17,778 bases of DNA from an uncultured Anaerotruncus sp. GTDB taxonomy: Bacteria; Bacillota; Clostridia; Oscillospirales; Ruminococcaceae. Location: contig NZ_CABUCJ010000048.1 of assembly GCF_902490045.1 (NCBI RefSeq), positions 1-17,778 on the forward strand. The letters run 5' to 3'. A program made the translations under genes and the position numbers. This document shows positions 6,769-13,626 of this stretch, piece by piece (within the stretch, counting starts at the first letter, position 1; each line of letters starts with the position of its first letter). The notes beneath the pieces are model-generated. The model searched no databases and had not been told where the DNA came from. It saw only the letters and a program-made list of their open reading frames with translations.

Positions 6769-7270
6769 AAAATGCCAGCCGCATCTGGTACCAGGTCTCC
6801 CCGCCGTGCGCCGACGCGGACAGGCCCTCGCTCCGGAATCCGAACCGCTCGTAGTAGGGGACCAGGCGGGCCTTGCAGGTCAGCACGACGCCCGCCCTGC
6901 CCCCGGCCTTCACGTCGGCGATCACCCGGTTTATAAGCCTGGCCGCGCATCCCCGCCTCCGGTACGCGGGCGCCGTGTCCACGCCGAAAATCATCATCCA
7001 CCGGCCGTCCTCCCGGTAATAGCCGGTCGTCCGGTACATGTCGTCCAGCAGGTCTTTTTCATCCGTGGGCATCCCATTGACCATGGCCGCCAAAACGTCC
7101 CCGTCCTCCAGCAGCCAACAGGAAGCCGCGTACGTCTCCAGCCGTTCGGCGAGGGCCTCCCGCGAGGCCGCCTCGTTTTCCGGGAAGCACGCCGCCTCCA
7201 TTTCGCAGATCCGGTCCAAATCCGCCGGCGCCGCATGGCGCACAGACATTTTATCCGCCTCGGAGCACAT
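6767..7270 (-). CDS. GNAT family N-acetyltransferase
   Basis: A 167-residue acetyl-CoA-dependent acyltransferase. The fold signature is clear: an N-terminal RHAAPADLDRICEMEAACFP strand-helix, then GRWMMIFGVDTAPAYRRRG, whose RRRGCA loop (motif A) binds the pyrophosphate of acetyl-CoA, a helix LINRVIADVKAG, and the C-terminal YYERFGFRSEG typical of GNAT motif B. The ATG at 7270 follows GGAGG by 11 bases; an ATG seven codons later (7249) is an alternative. The frame stays open upstream through two tRNA genes, but that part is not protein-coding. It lies downstream of the tRNA-Gln terminator. A GC hairpin (7324-7331/7335-7342) lies in its leader. Substrate unknown. Confidence 0.87.
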   Translation of the reverse strand: MCSEADKMSVRHAAPADLDRICEMEAACFPENEAASREALAERLETYAASCWLLEDGDVLAAMVNGMPTDEKDLLDDMYRTTGYYREDGRWMMIFGVDTAPAYRRRGCAARLINRVIADVKAGGRAGVVLTCKARLVPYYERFGFRSEGLSASAHGGETWYQMRLAF

Positions 7271-7347
7271 CGATTTCACGTCCTCCCCTTCATATTTCCG
7301 TTTTGCGGAACGTTCTGTCCCGGCCTCCGCCCGCGGCGGAGGGCGCC

Positions 7348-7384
7348 AAATAAAAAGCGGCCTGTCAAAGCAAGCCGCTTTTAT
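7348..7384. terminator. Terminator of the tRNA cluster, bidirectional
   Basis: Stem AAAAGCGGC.TG with one G-T pair (about 7353-7364/7371-7382), flanked by AAATAAAAA on the left and TTTTATTT on the right, so each strand ends in a T-rich tail. It begins two bases past the encoded CCA of tRNA-Gln. Confidence 0.85.
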
Positions 7385-7385
7385 T

Positions 7386-7460
7386 TGGCTGGGCCGGCAG
7401 GATTCGAACCTGCGAATGCAGCAGTCAAAGTGCTGTGTCTTACCGCTTGACGACGGCCCA
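7386..7460 (-). tRNA. tRNA-Gln(TTG)
   Basis: The minus strand folds as a cloverleaf: acceptor TGGGCCG/CGGCCCA, anticodon stem CAGCA/TGCTG around loop CTTTGAC (anticodon TTG), T-arm with GTTCGAATC, discriminator G and encoded CCA (7388-7386). It is the last tRNA of the cluster. Confidence 0.95.
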
Positions 7461-7467
7461 ATTTGTA

Positions 7468-7500
7468 AAATTCCCCGCCCGCTGCGCGGCCGGGGAATTT
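7468..7500 (-). terminator. Hairpin between tRNA-His and tRNA-Gln
   Basis: Perfect 10-bp stem 7468-7477/7491-7500 (AAATTCCCCG/CGGGGAATTT) with a 13-base GC-rich loop, followed on the minus strand by TTACAAAT. It may be a partial terminator or a processing element that separates the two tRNAs in the precursor. Confidence 0.5.
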
Positions 7501-7502
7501 GA

Positions 7503-7580
<78 letters not shown>

Positions 7581-7622
7581 ATATGGCGTGTCCCGTTTTC
7601 AGGGACGGCGCGTTTGCCTATG

Positions 7623-7654
7623 CCTGGCGCGGAAAGGAAATGGCGCGCCAGGAG
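7623..7654. repeat. Duplicate of tRNA-Arg 3' end, distal copy
   Basis: 32 bp matching 7735-7766 at 30 positions, the two starts 112 bp apart. The second copy covers the acceptor 3' strand and CCA of tRNA-Arg plus downstream flank. Both contain the perfect 9-bp dyad CCTGGCGCG/CGCGCCAGG. A shared CGTGTCCCGT precedes each copy (7587-7596 and 7696-7705), so the duplicated unit may be about 70 bp. Confidence 0.75.
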
Positions 7655-7734
7655 TTGAGGCGAGAACGGAGCTGCCTGCGGCAGGTCCGGGCCGCCGTGT
7701 CCCGTCCGACGAGAACGCTTCGCGTTCGAGGAGG

Positions 7735-7766
7735 CCTGGCGCGGAATGAAAATGGCGCGCCAGGAG
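7735..7766. repeat. Duplicate of tRNA-Arg 3' end, copy within the gene
   Basis: The tRNA-side copy of the 32-bp direct repeat. In RNA the 3' acceptor strand of tRNA-Arg could pair either within the tRNA or with the downstream arm of the 9-bp dyad, so the two folds compete until processing. Confidence 0.75.
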
Positions 7767-7829
7767 GGACTCGAACCCCCAACCTACTGCTTAGAAGGCA
7801 GTTGCTCTATCCGGATGAGCTACTGGCGC
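7753..7829 (-). tRNA. tRNA-Arg(TCT)
   Basis: Cloverleaf on the minus strand: acceptor GCGCCAG/CTGGCGC, anticodon stem ACTGC/GCAGT with loop CTTCTAA (anticodon TCT), T-loop GTTCGAGTC, discriminator G and encoded CCA (7755-7753). Confidence 0.95.
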
Positions 7830-7860
7830 ACAATCGGCCGCCCTCAGGCGCGGGGGGTTA

Positions 7861-7934
7861 TGGAGCGGGTGATGGGAATCGAACCCACGTTTTCAGCTTG
7901 GAAGGCTGACATTCTACCATTGAACTACACCCGC
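7861..7934 (-). tRNA. tRNA-Gly(TCC)
   Basis: Cloverleaf on the minus strand: acceptor GCGGGTG/CACCCGC, anticodon stem TCAGC/GCTGA with loop CTTCCAA (anticodon TCC), T-loop GTTCGATTC, discriminator T and encoded CCA (7863-7861). First tRNA of the cluster. Confidence 0.95.
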
Positions 7935-7955
7935 AGGCTTTAAGCGACGCATTTA

Positions 7956-7984
7956 ATTTTAGCAAATTTGCCATCCCTTGTCAA
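7956..7984 (-). promoter_or_regulatory. Promoter of the tRNA cluster
   Basis: Minus strand TTGACA (7984-7979), 17-bp spacer, TAAAAT (7961-7956). The predicted start near 7949 is 15 bases before the tRNA-Gly 5' end. Confidence 0.88.
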
Positions 7985-8101
7985 TAGATTTCCGCACCCG
8001 CGCGGACCTTTATTTCCCGGCCGCGCGGCCGGCACCTTCCCGCCCCGCGGCGCCCAAATGGTGAACACCCTGTGAATTCTGCGACCGTCGGCCCTATTTT
8101 C

Positions 8102-8130
8102 TTGCAATCCACGGCACATTACGATATAAT
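8102..8130 (+). promoter_or_regulatory. Promoter of rpe
   Basis: TTGCAA (8102-8107) and TATAAT (8125-8130), 17 bp apart; start near 8137. It diverges from the tRNA promoter; between the two -35 boxes I see nothing else recognisable. Confidence 0.85.
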
Positions 8131-8144
8131 ATTCGTGCACATTC

Positions 8145-8179
8145 AAGGCCCGAAGCGGCCTTTGCCCCGCATTTGCGGG
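8145..8179 (+). promoter_or_regulatory. Two hairpins in the rpe leader
   Basis: AAGGCC/GGCCTT (8145-8150/8157-8162) and CCCGCA/TGCGGG (8166-8171/8174-8179) lie inside the roughly 67-base leader, upstream of the GGAGG site. Neither matches a riboswitch class I know, and neither is followed by a U-tract. They may stabilise the mRNA or be regulatory. Confidence 0.4.
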
Positions 8180-8203
8180 AGATCTGTCAATACGGAGGCA
8201 GCC

Positions 8204-8866
8204 ATGTTCAAAATTTCCCCATCCATCCTCGCCTGTGATTTCGCCAACCTCGAAGCCGAGGTGTCCGCCATGCAGCGCGCCGGCGTCGAAATGGTCCACG
8301 TCGACGTGATGGACGGTCATTTTGTCCCCAACATCTCCATCGGCCTGCCGGTGGTCGCCTCTCTGCGCAAAAAGACCGCCCTGCCGCTCGACGTGCACCT
8401 GATGATCAGCGACCCGCTCACCTACGCGCCGCAGTTCTGCGACATGGGCGCGGACATCGTCACCTTCCACGTTGAGAGCGAAAGCGATCCGCAGGCCGTC
8501 ATCGACGCCATCAGGGCGAAGGGCAAAAAATGCGGCATGACCATCAAGCCCCGGACTCCCGCCGAAGCCCTCTTCCCCTATCTTTCCCAGCTCGACATGG
8601 TGCTGGTGATGACGGTGGAGCCCGGGTTCGGCGGGCAGAAATTCATGGCGGACATGTGCCCCAAGATCGAGGCCGTCCGCCGCGAATGCGACCGGCTGGG
8701 CATCCCGATGGACATCGAGGTGGACGGGGGCATCGATGAGCGCACCGTCCCCGCCGTCGTGCGCGCGGGCGCGAACGTCTTCGTCGCGGGCAGCGCCCTC
8801 TTCGGGAAGCCCGACTACGCCGCCGCGGTCGCCGGGCTGCGCGCCGCCGCGGAGCAGGCGCTTTAG
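8204..8866 (+). CDS. rpe: Ribulose-phosphate 3-epimerase
   Basis: A 220-residue TIM-barrel enzyme that interconverts ribulose 5-phosphate and xylulose 5-phosphate in the pentose phosphate pathway. The metal and catalytic residues are visible: SPSILACDFANL at the N-terminus, MVHVDVMDGHFVPN (H32, D34), DVHLMI for the second metal-binding histidine, TVEPGFGGQKF for the mobile phosphate loop, and IEVDGGI with the second catalytic Asp. The C-terminal VAGSALFG closes the phosphate site. Length is exactly as expected. GGAGG lies five bases before the ATG. The gene has its own promoter and a structured leader. It converges on the mecA-like gene with only three bases between stop codons and no terminator between them. 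Confidence 0.96.
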   Translation: MFKISPSILACDFANLEAEVSAMQRAGVEMVHVDVMDGHFVPNISIGLPVVASLRKKTALPLDVHLMISDPLTYAPQFCDMGADIVTFHVESESDPQAVIDAIRAKGKKCGMTIKPRTPAEALFPYLSQLDMVLVMTVEPGFGGQKFMADMCPKIEAVRRECDRLGIPMDIEVDGGIDERTVPAVVRAGANVFVAGSALFGKPDYAAAVAGLRAAAEQAL

Positions 8867-8869
8867 CCC

Positions 8870-9394
8870 TCAGCCGAAGTAGGCGCAGATCAAATCGACC
8901 GCCTTGTCGTCCAGCACCTGTTCGGCGTGCTCCCCGAGCCACGCCTCGGCCAGCTCCCCCTCCCCGCAGCGCGGCGCGAATTCGTCGAGCAGCGAGAGGG
9001 TCACGCCGCCCGCCTCGTCGAGCGGGCGTACCACCAGCCGCCAGCCCCTCCCCATGCGGTAGAGGGCGCTGCGCAGGATCCGGTGGGAGCAGCGCCGGAA
9101 CAGTTTGACCGCGCCTTCGATCAGCGTGTCGACGTCGTCGAAGGCATAGACCACGGGCGCGGCGACATGCCGCCGCACCTTCCACCGCCGGGGACGCCGC
9201 CGGCCCAGGCCCGAAAAGCGGATTTCGCAGCCGCCCTCCCCCGCGGGGGCCACCTCCACGAGCAGCGTCAGCAGCAGCGAGCGGGTGCGCAGGTCGCGGT
9301 AGTCGAGCGCGTCGTAGCTGAGGCCCAGCTCCTCGAGCTCCTCGCGCGTGAGCGCCACCTGCAGGCGGCGCGGGCCGAGCTGTTTATACTCCAT
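8870..9394 (-). CDS. MecA-like adaptor protein
   Basis: A 174-residue protein resembling MecA/YpbH adaptors, which deliver substrates such as ComK and Spo0A to the ClpCP protease. The N-terminus (YKQLGPRRLQVALTREELEELGLSYDAL) matches the MecA substrate-binding region. The C-terminus matches the ClpC-interacting half: VYAFDDVDTLIEGAVKLF, SALYRMGRGWRLVV, LSLLDEFA and WLGEHAEQVLDDKAVDLICAYF. The family's acidic linker is replaced by an Arg-rich stretch (GRRRPRRWKVRR), and the protein is shorter than Bacillus MecA (about 218). The ATG at 9394 follows GGGGGGA by seven bases; an upstream in-frame GTG at 9412 lacks a ribosome site. It is divergent from the rnfC-like gene with a 61-bp gap where I find no convincing promoter. 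Confidence 0.72.
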   Translation of the reverse strand: MEYKQLGPRRLQVALTREELEELGLSYDALDYRDLRTRSLLLTLLVEVAPAGEGGCEIRFSGLGRRRPRRWKVRRHVAAPVVYAFDDVDTLIEGAVKLFRRCSHRILRSALYRMGRGWRLVVRPLDEAGGVTLSLLDEFAPRCGEGELAEAWLGEHAEQVLDDKAVDLICAYFG

Positions 9395-9455
9395 CGCACA
9401 TTCCCCCCGCACTATCTTATGTTCTTCGCAATTTTTTGATTATCGGAGGTTGCTT

Positions 9456-11987
9456 ATGGCGGGTTTTTTCTATAAAGGCATCCTGCTTCAGCAGCATAAA
9501 GAGCCCGCGCTCTCCCGGGACCTGCGTGAGTTTGTCAACGCCGACACCATCGGCGTGACGATGGACCGCCCGCCCGTCGGGGACGCGGATTCCCTCACGC
9601 CCGCGGAGATCACCGCGCTCGCGCGCGACGCGCATATCGTCGACGAGCGGGACGGCCAGCCGCTGGCGGACAAGCTCGCGGCCTGCCCCGAAGCGCCCCC
9701 CCGCCTGCTGATCGCCGACGCGGTCGACGACGAGCCCTACCTCTCCAGCCAGCTGGGCCCCCTGCTCAAGAACCCCGCCCACAGCGCCCTCGGCCTGCGC
9801 CTCGCGCAGCGCGCGGCCGGCGCCGCCGAGGCGCAGTTCGCCGTCTATAAGAATCTGACCGACCTCGACATCCGCATCCCGCGGAAGATCGAGGGCTTTT
9901 CCGTCCGCCGCATCCGCGGGCGTTACCCGGCGGAATACCAGGCGTCGCAGGCCTTCGAGGCCGACGACGACGTCCTGCTCATCGGCGTGGGCGCTCTCAT
10001 CCAGCTCGCGCGCGCGGTGCTTTTCAACCGTCCGCAGACCACCACCTTCGTCACCGTGGCGGGGGACTGCATCGGCAACCCCACCAACCTCGAAGTCTCC
10101 CTCGGCATGACCGTCGCGCAGGTGCTCGAGCGCTGCGGACTCATCGAGGACCCCGCGCGCGTCGTCGTGGGCGGCTCGATGACCGGCATCTCGGTCATCG
10201 ACACCGAGAACACCCTCGTCACCCCCTCCACGCGCGCCGTCCTCGCCTTCCGCCAGGACTTCAAAAGCCTCGGGTTCGGCTGCATCGGCTGTTCCCGCTG
10301 CGTCCACGTCTGTCCCAAGGGGCTCAACCCCTTCTTTATCTACCGCGCCGTCCGGGAGAAACGGTACGCCGCCTTCCGCACCCTCGACGCGCAGATGTGC
10401 ATCGGCTGCGGGACATGCAGCTACATGTGCCCCGCCAAGCTCGACCTGGCCGAGACGGTCCAGAAGGCCGCGCGCAGCTTTAAGCCGATGACCGGTTCGA
10501 TCCGGACAAACGCGGCCCTGCTCGCCAAGAAGGACGCCGCCGACTATGAGAGCTACCTGGCAGATTACGCGCTCCACCGCGCGGAAATCGACCGCCGGAG
10601 GGCCCTGGCCGCCGCGCGCCGCGCCGACGAAAAGCGCCGCGGCGAAGCCGCGGCCGCGCACGCCGCCGCGGACAGGGAGGCGGACCGCGTCCTCGCACAG
10701 GCGCTTGCGGACCACCGCGCCGCCGACGCACAGGCCGACCGTACCCTCGCGCAGGCGCTCGAGGCAAAACAGGCGGCGGAACGCGCCGCCGACGAGGCGC
10801 TCGCACAGGCGCTGCGCCAAAAGCAGGAGGCCGGGCAGGCCGCCGACGGCGCGATCGCGCAGGCCGAGCGCCAGAGGCAGGCGTCCGAACAGGCCGCCGA
10901 CAAGTCGGTTTCCGACGAGGAAGCCGCAAGGGACGCCGCCGACCGGGCCGCCGAGCGCGCGGACGCCGCCGCGCTCAAGCGGATGCAGGCGGCCGAAAAG
11001 GCGGCGGACAGGGCGTTTTCCGACGCGCTCAAGGCGCAGCAGAGCGCCGAAAAGGACGCGGCGAAGGCGCTCGCAAAGGCGGAGCGCAATTCCGCGCTCT
11101 CCGACGACGACAGGCAGGCGTTCAAAAAGACGCTGGACGAACTCCAGGCGGGCGCGGAACGGGTCCGTGCCGAGGCGCAGGCCGCCTGCGTCGAGGCGAA
11201 GGCCGCCGCGAAGGCCGATTATGAATCCGAGCTTGAAAAGGGCGCGCGCTCCCGCGCCGCCGCCAAAGAGGCGGTCGAAGCGGCGCGGCAGGCCGCGGAG
11301 GCGGCCAGGCTCGCCGCGCGGGAGACCCTCGAGGCGGTCCGGCAGACCAGCGAGGCGGACAAGGCCGCCGCGCTGAAGGTTTACGAGGCGGCGCAGGAGA
11401 CCTGTGGGGCGGACAAGGCTGCCGCGCTGAAGGTCTATGAGGCGGCGCAGGAGGCGGACGCGCAGGCCCGCGCAGGGGCGCTGGAGGTCTATGAGGCCGC
11501 CCAGCGGGAATACGAACGGGCCAAGCAGGCCGCGAAGGAAGCCTACGAGGCGCGTCTCTCGGAGGCGCGCCAAACGGATGAACGGGCGCGCGCCGACATC
11601 GAGGCCGCGCTCGACCAGGCGAAGGAAAACGCCCGCGCCGCGGCGGACGCCGCCCGGCAGGCGCAGGCCGCCTTCGAGGGGCGTCCGGTCACGGTGGTGC
11701 TCGGCGGGCGCGATCTCGACGGGCGGGAGGCCGCGGAGGAACCGCCCGCGCCGCAGGCGCCCGGGGAGACCGCGCCGGAACTTTCCGCGTCCGCCGAACC
11801 GGACGGTGCCGGGGACGCGCCCATCGAGGTGGAGCTGCTCGGGCCCGAACCGGAGCAGGCTCCCGAAAGCGCGCGGGAACCGGACGAACAGGCCGCCGCG
11901 CTGACGGCGGCGGGCGCTCAGGAGCCGGACCCGATGCACGGCTGGCGCAAAAATGATTCCACCGCAAAAGGGGGGGACGACCGTTGA
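9456..11987 (+). CDS. rnfC: RnfC-like 2[4Fe-4S] subunit with long helical tail
   Basis: An 843-residue soluble protein. Residues about 55-345 resemble RnfC: IADAVDDEPYLS stands where INGAECEPYIT is normal, followed by the SLBB-like stretch TVAGDCIGNPTNLEVSLGM, VVVGGSMTGI, and two full ferredoxin motifs, C276/279/282/286 and C315/318/321/325. The N-terminal lipoyl-like region of RnfC is shortened by some 70 residues, and the FMN/NADH motif (usually GGAGFPT) is replaced around residues 59-74 by AHIVDERDGQPLADKL. From about residue 370 the protein is an Ala/Glu/Lys/Arg-rich helix with 18-residue repeats (409-552 and 634-705), then a Pro/Glu-rich disordered tail. Gammaproteobacterial RsxC also has an Ala-rich tail, but with different sequence. 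GGAGGT precedes the ATG. First gene of rnfCDEA; overlaps rnfD by four bases. Confidence 0.87.
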   Translation: MAGFFYKGILLQQHKEPALSRDLREFVNADTIGVTMDRPPVGDADSLTPAEITALARDAHIVDERDGQPLADKLAACPEAPPRLLIADAVDDEPYLSSQLGPLLKNPAHSALGLRLAQRAAGAAEAQFAVYKNLTDLDIRIPRKIEGFSVRRIRGRYPAEYQASQAFEADDDVLLIGVGALIQLARAVLFNRPQTTTFVTVAGDCIGNPTNLEVSLGMTVAQVLERCGLIEDPARVVVGGSMTGISVIDTENTLVTPSTRAVLAFRQDFKSLGFGCIGCSRCVHVCPKGLNPFFIYRAVREKRYAAFRTLDAQMCIGCGTCSYMCPAKLDLAETVQKAARSFKPMTGSIRTNAALLAKKDAADYESYLADYALHRAEIDRRRALAAARRADEKRRGEAAAAHAAADREADRVLAQALADHRAADAQADRTLAQALEAKQAAERAADEALAQALRQKQEAGQAADGAIAQAERQRQASEQAADKSVSDEEAARDAADRAAERADAAALKRMQAAEKAADRAFSDALKAQQSAEKDAAKALAKAERNSALSDDDRQAFKKTLDELQAGAERVRAEAQAACVEAKAAAKADYESELEKGARSRAAAKEAVEAARQAAEAARLAARETLEAVRQTSEADKAAALKVYEAAQETCGADKAAALKVYEAAQEADAQARAGALEVYEAAQREYERAKQAAKEAYEARLSEARQTDERARADIEAALDQAKENARAAADAARQAQAAFEGRPVTVVLGGRDLDGREAAEEPPAPQAPGETAPELSASAEPDGAGDAPIEVELLGPEPEQAPESAREPDEQAAALTAAGAQEPDPMHGWRKNDSTAKGGDDR
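10680..11111 (+). repeat. Eight 54-bp units encoding 18-residue helical repeats
   Basis: Within the rnfC tail, residues 409-552 divide into eight units of exactly 18 residues, most starting AD or AA (for example ADRTLAQALEAKQAAERA and ADEALAQALRQKQEAGQA). Eighteen residues equal five turns of an alpha helix, so each unit repeats the same face. The DNA units have diverged, but the frame has been kept without indels. Confidence 0.85.
11355..11570 (+). repeat. Four further 54-bp units, two nearly identical
   Basis: Residues 634-705 hold four more 18-residue units of the form ADKAAALKVYEAAQE. The first 45 bases of units one and two (11355-11399 and 11409-11453) differ at only three positions, all silent, which indicates a relatively recent duplication. 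Confidence 0.85.
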
Positions 11988-12994
11988 AACTGAATCGCAG
12001 GGCGGCCCCCCACATCCGCTTTCCCGAAAGCAACCGGACGCTCATGTCCGATATGATCATCCTGCTGCTCGTGCTGTGCGTGCTGGCGTTCCTCTACTAC
12101 GGCGGGCGCGCGCTGATCGTCTGCGCCGTGTCGGTCGTCACAGCGGTCGTCTGCGACGCGCTGTGCACCCTCATCCGCGGCAGGCGCCCCAATCCGCGCG
12201 ACCTCTCTCCCGTGGTCACGGGGCTTATCATCGCGCTGACGATGCCTGCGACGATCCCCTACTATGTGGTCGCGGCCGCCGCCGTCTTCGCCATCGCGAT
12301 CGTCAAGCACCCGTTCGGCGGCACCGGGCAGAACCTCTTCAATCCCGCGGCGGCGGGCTTCTCCTTCGCGGCGATCTGCTGGCCGGGGCTCGTGTTCATG
12401 TACCCGATGCCCTTTGACCGCATCCCCGCCTTCGGCGAGGTCACCGCGCTGCTCTACCAGAACCCCGCCTTCGTGCTCAAGGTCGGCGGCGTTCCCGCCA
12501 ACAACCTCACCGATCTGCTCTTCGGCAACTACCCCGGCCCGATGGGCGCGACCAACATCCTCGTCATCCTCGCCTGCCTGGTCTACCTCATCTTCCGGCG
12601 CACGGTGCGCTGGCAGCTCCCGCTGCCCTTCCTCGCGGCCTGCGCCGTGGTGGCGCTCCTCTTCCCGCGCGCGGGAACCGGGCTGCAGGCGGTCTTTTAC
12701 GAACTCATGTCCGGGACGCTGCTCTTCGGCGCGGTCTTCGTCCTCACCGACCCCGTCACCAGCCCCAAGCGGGATTCCTCGATGGCGGTGTACGGCGTCT
12801 TCGCGGGCGTGGTCGCCATGCTCTTCCGCTACTTCGGCGGATATGAGGAAAGTATGCCCTTCGCGGTGCTCATTGCAAACGCGTTCGTCCCGCTGATCGA
12901 CCGCTACAACGAATCGCTGCACCGCGCCATAAGGAGGAAACACCTTGAAGCTAGAAAAGCTAAAACAAACCCGCAGGCGCGGACGCTGGTTTGA
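11984..12994 (+). CDS. rnfD: RnfD-like membrane subunit
   Basis: A 336-residue polytopic protein of the RnfD/NqrB family. The family start KLNRRAAPHIR, the first helix MIILLLVLCVLAFLYYGG, the loop GGTGQNLFNPAAAG (residues 112-125), the DLLFGNYPG segment and the closing VFVLTDPVTSPKR and ANAFVPLIDRY are all recognisable. The covalent-FMN motif of RnfD/NqrB (D-x-x-[ST]-x-A-T) is not found at its usual place: around D145 the sequence is FDRIPAFGEVTALL. The only GAT (G188-T190, PMGATN) aligns instead with the conserved G-x-x-G-E-T-S segment. The start is TTG at 11984, overlapping the rnfC stop (TTGA) behind a run of seven Gs; a later ATG (12044) would remove the family N-terminus. The 3' end overlaps rnfE by 50 bases. 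Confidence 0.87.
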   Translation: MKLNRRAAPHIRFPESNRTLMSDMIILLLVLCVLAFLYYGGRALIVCAVSVVTAVVCDALCTLIRGRRPNPRDLSPVVTGLIIALTMPATIPYYVVAAAAVFAIAIVKHPFGGTGQNLFNPAAAGFSFAAICWPGLVFMYPMPFDRIPAFGEVTALLYQNPAFVLKVGGVPANNLTDLLFGNYPGPMGATNILVILACLVYLIFRRTVRWQLPLPFLAACAVVALLFPRAGTGLQAVFYELMSGTLLFGAVFVLTDPVTSPKRDSSMAVYGVFAGVVAMLFRYFGGYEESMPFAVLIANAFVPLIDRYNESLHRAIRRKHLEARKAKTNPQARTLV

Positions 12995-13595
12995 CGGCAT
13001 CTTCGGCAGGAACCCCGTGCTCTGCTGCGGGCTGGCGCTCCCCTTCGCGGTGATGGTTACCACCAGCCTGCGCAGCAGCGTGTCGATCTCCATCCTGCTC
13101 GCCTGCTCGCTCATCCCCACCGTGCTGCTCGCCTCGCTGGTCGGCAGGTTTTTGCCGAGGTGGTTTTCGCCCGTGGTCTACACCCTCTTTTCAATGGTGG
13201 TGGTCGTCGCGTGCGTGCCGCTCATCCTGCCCATCTCCCCCGAGGTCGCCGACTCGCTGGGCGTCTATGTGCCCATCCTCTCGGTCAACACCATCCTGCT
13301 GACCCTCTGCGCCCGCTATGAGCGCCCGGCCGACCGGCCCGTCATGGCGCTCGTCGACGCGGCGGCCTACAGCATCGGCTTCGCGCTGGCCATGTGCCTG
13401 ATCGCCTTCTTCCGCGAGCTGCTCGGGGCGGGCTCCCTGTGGGGCGTCCCGGTCCCCCTCCCCTTCCGGGCGGAGGGCGTCCAGATCGCGTTCGCGGGCT
13501 TCATCGCCGTCGCGCTGCTCAGCGCGTTCGTGCGCTTTTTGCGGCGCGCCGTGCTCGTCTTCTCCTACCGGCGGCACAATCCCAAACCGGAATAA
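12945..13595 (+). CDS. rnfE: RnfE-like membrane subunit (Rnf-Nqr family)
   Basis: A 216-residue membrane protein of the RnfE/NqrD family with about six helices. Recognisable: FGRNPVLCCGLALPFAVMVTTS, VVYTLFSMVVVVACVPLIL, SLGVYVPILSVNTILL, and LIAFFRELLGAGSLWG near the end. In canonical members two cysteines (in GLCP and TNC) bind an intramembrane [2Fe-2S] cluster with RnfA. Here those positions read Pro33 and Thr116. Cysteines occur nearby at 27, 28 and 122, displaced by about six residues. The start is TTG at 12945, seven bases after AGGAGG, inside the end of rnfD. Confidence 0.83.
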   Translation: MKLEKLKQTRRRGRWFDGIFGRNPVLCCGLALPFAVMVTTSLRSSVSISILLACSLIPTVLLASLVGRFLPRWFSPVVYTLFSMVVVVACVPLILPISPEVADSLGVYVPILSVNTILLTLCARYERPADRPVMALVDAAAYSIGFALAMCLIAFFRELLGAGSLWGVPVPLPFRAEGVQIAFAGFIAVALLSAFVRFLRRAVLVFSYRRHNPKPE

Positions 13596-13611
13596 CCGGC
13601 CCGCCGGTTTT
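13594..13611 (+). terminator. Small hairpin between rnfE and rnfA
   Basis: AACCGG/CCGGTT (13594-13599/13604-13609) with loop CCCG, then TTCT. The stem includes part of the rnfE stop codon and lies just before the rnfA ribosome site. It is too short to be a strong terminator; a role as attenuator or processing site is possible. Confidence 0.3.
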
Positions 13612-13626
13612 CTATGGAGGTAACCC

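Noticed and set aside
9417..11939. An 840-codon open frame antisense to rnfC
   Set aside because: It mirrors the Ala-rich GC-periodic repeats; its product is low-complexity Arg/Gly/Leu sequence with no family features, and the plus strand has clear ferredoxin motifs and a ribosome site.
12536..12556. PMGAT of RnfD as the covalent FMN site
   Set aside because: It lies where canonical RnfD has the G-E-T-S segment, after the DLLFGN motif, not in the loop that carries the flavin threonine; kept only as an alternative to test.
11918..13120. A 400-codon minus-strand open frame across rnfD
   Set aside because: The product is Glu/Arg/His-rich and unlike any protein family; it is the shadow of membrane-protein codons on the other strand.
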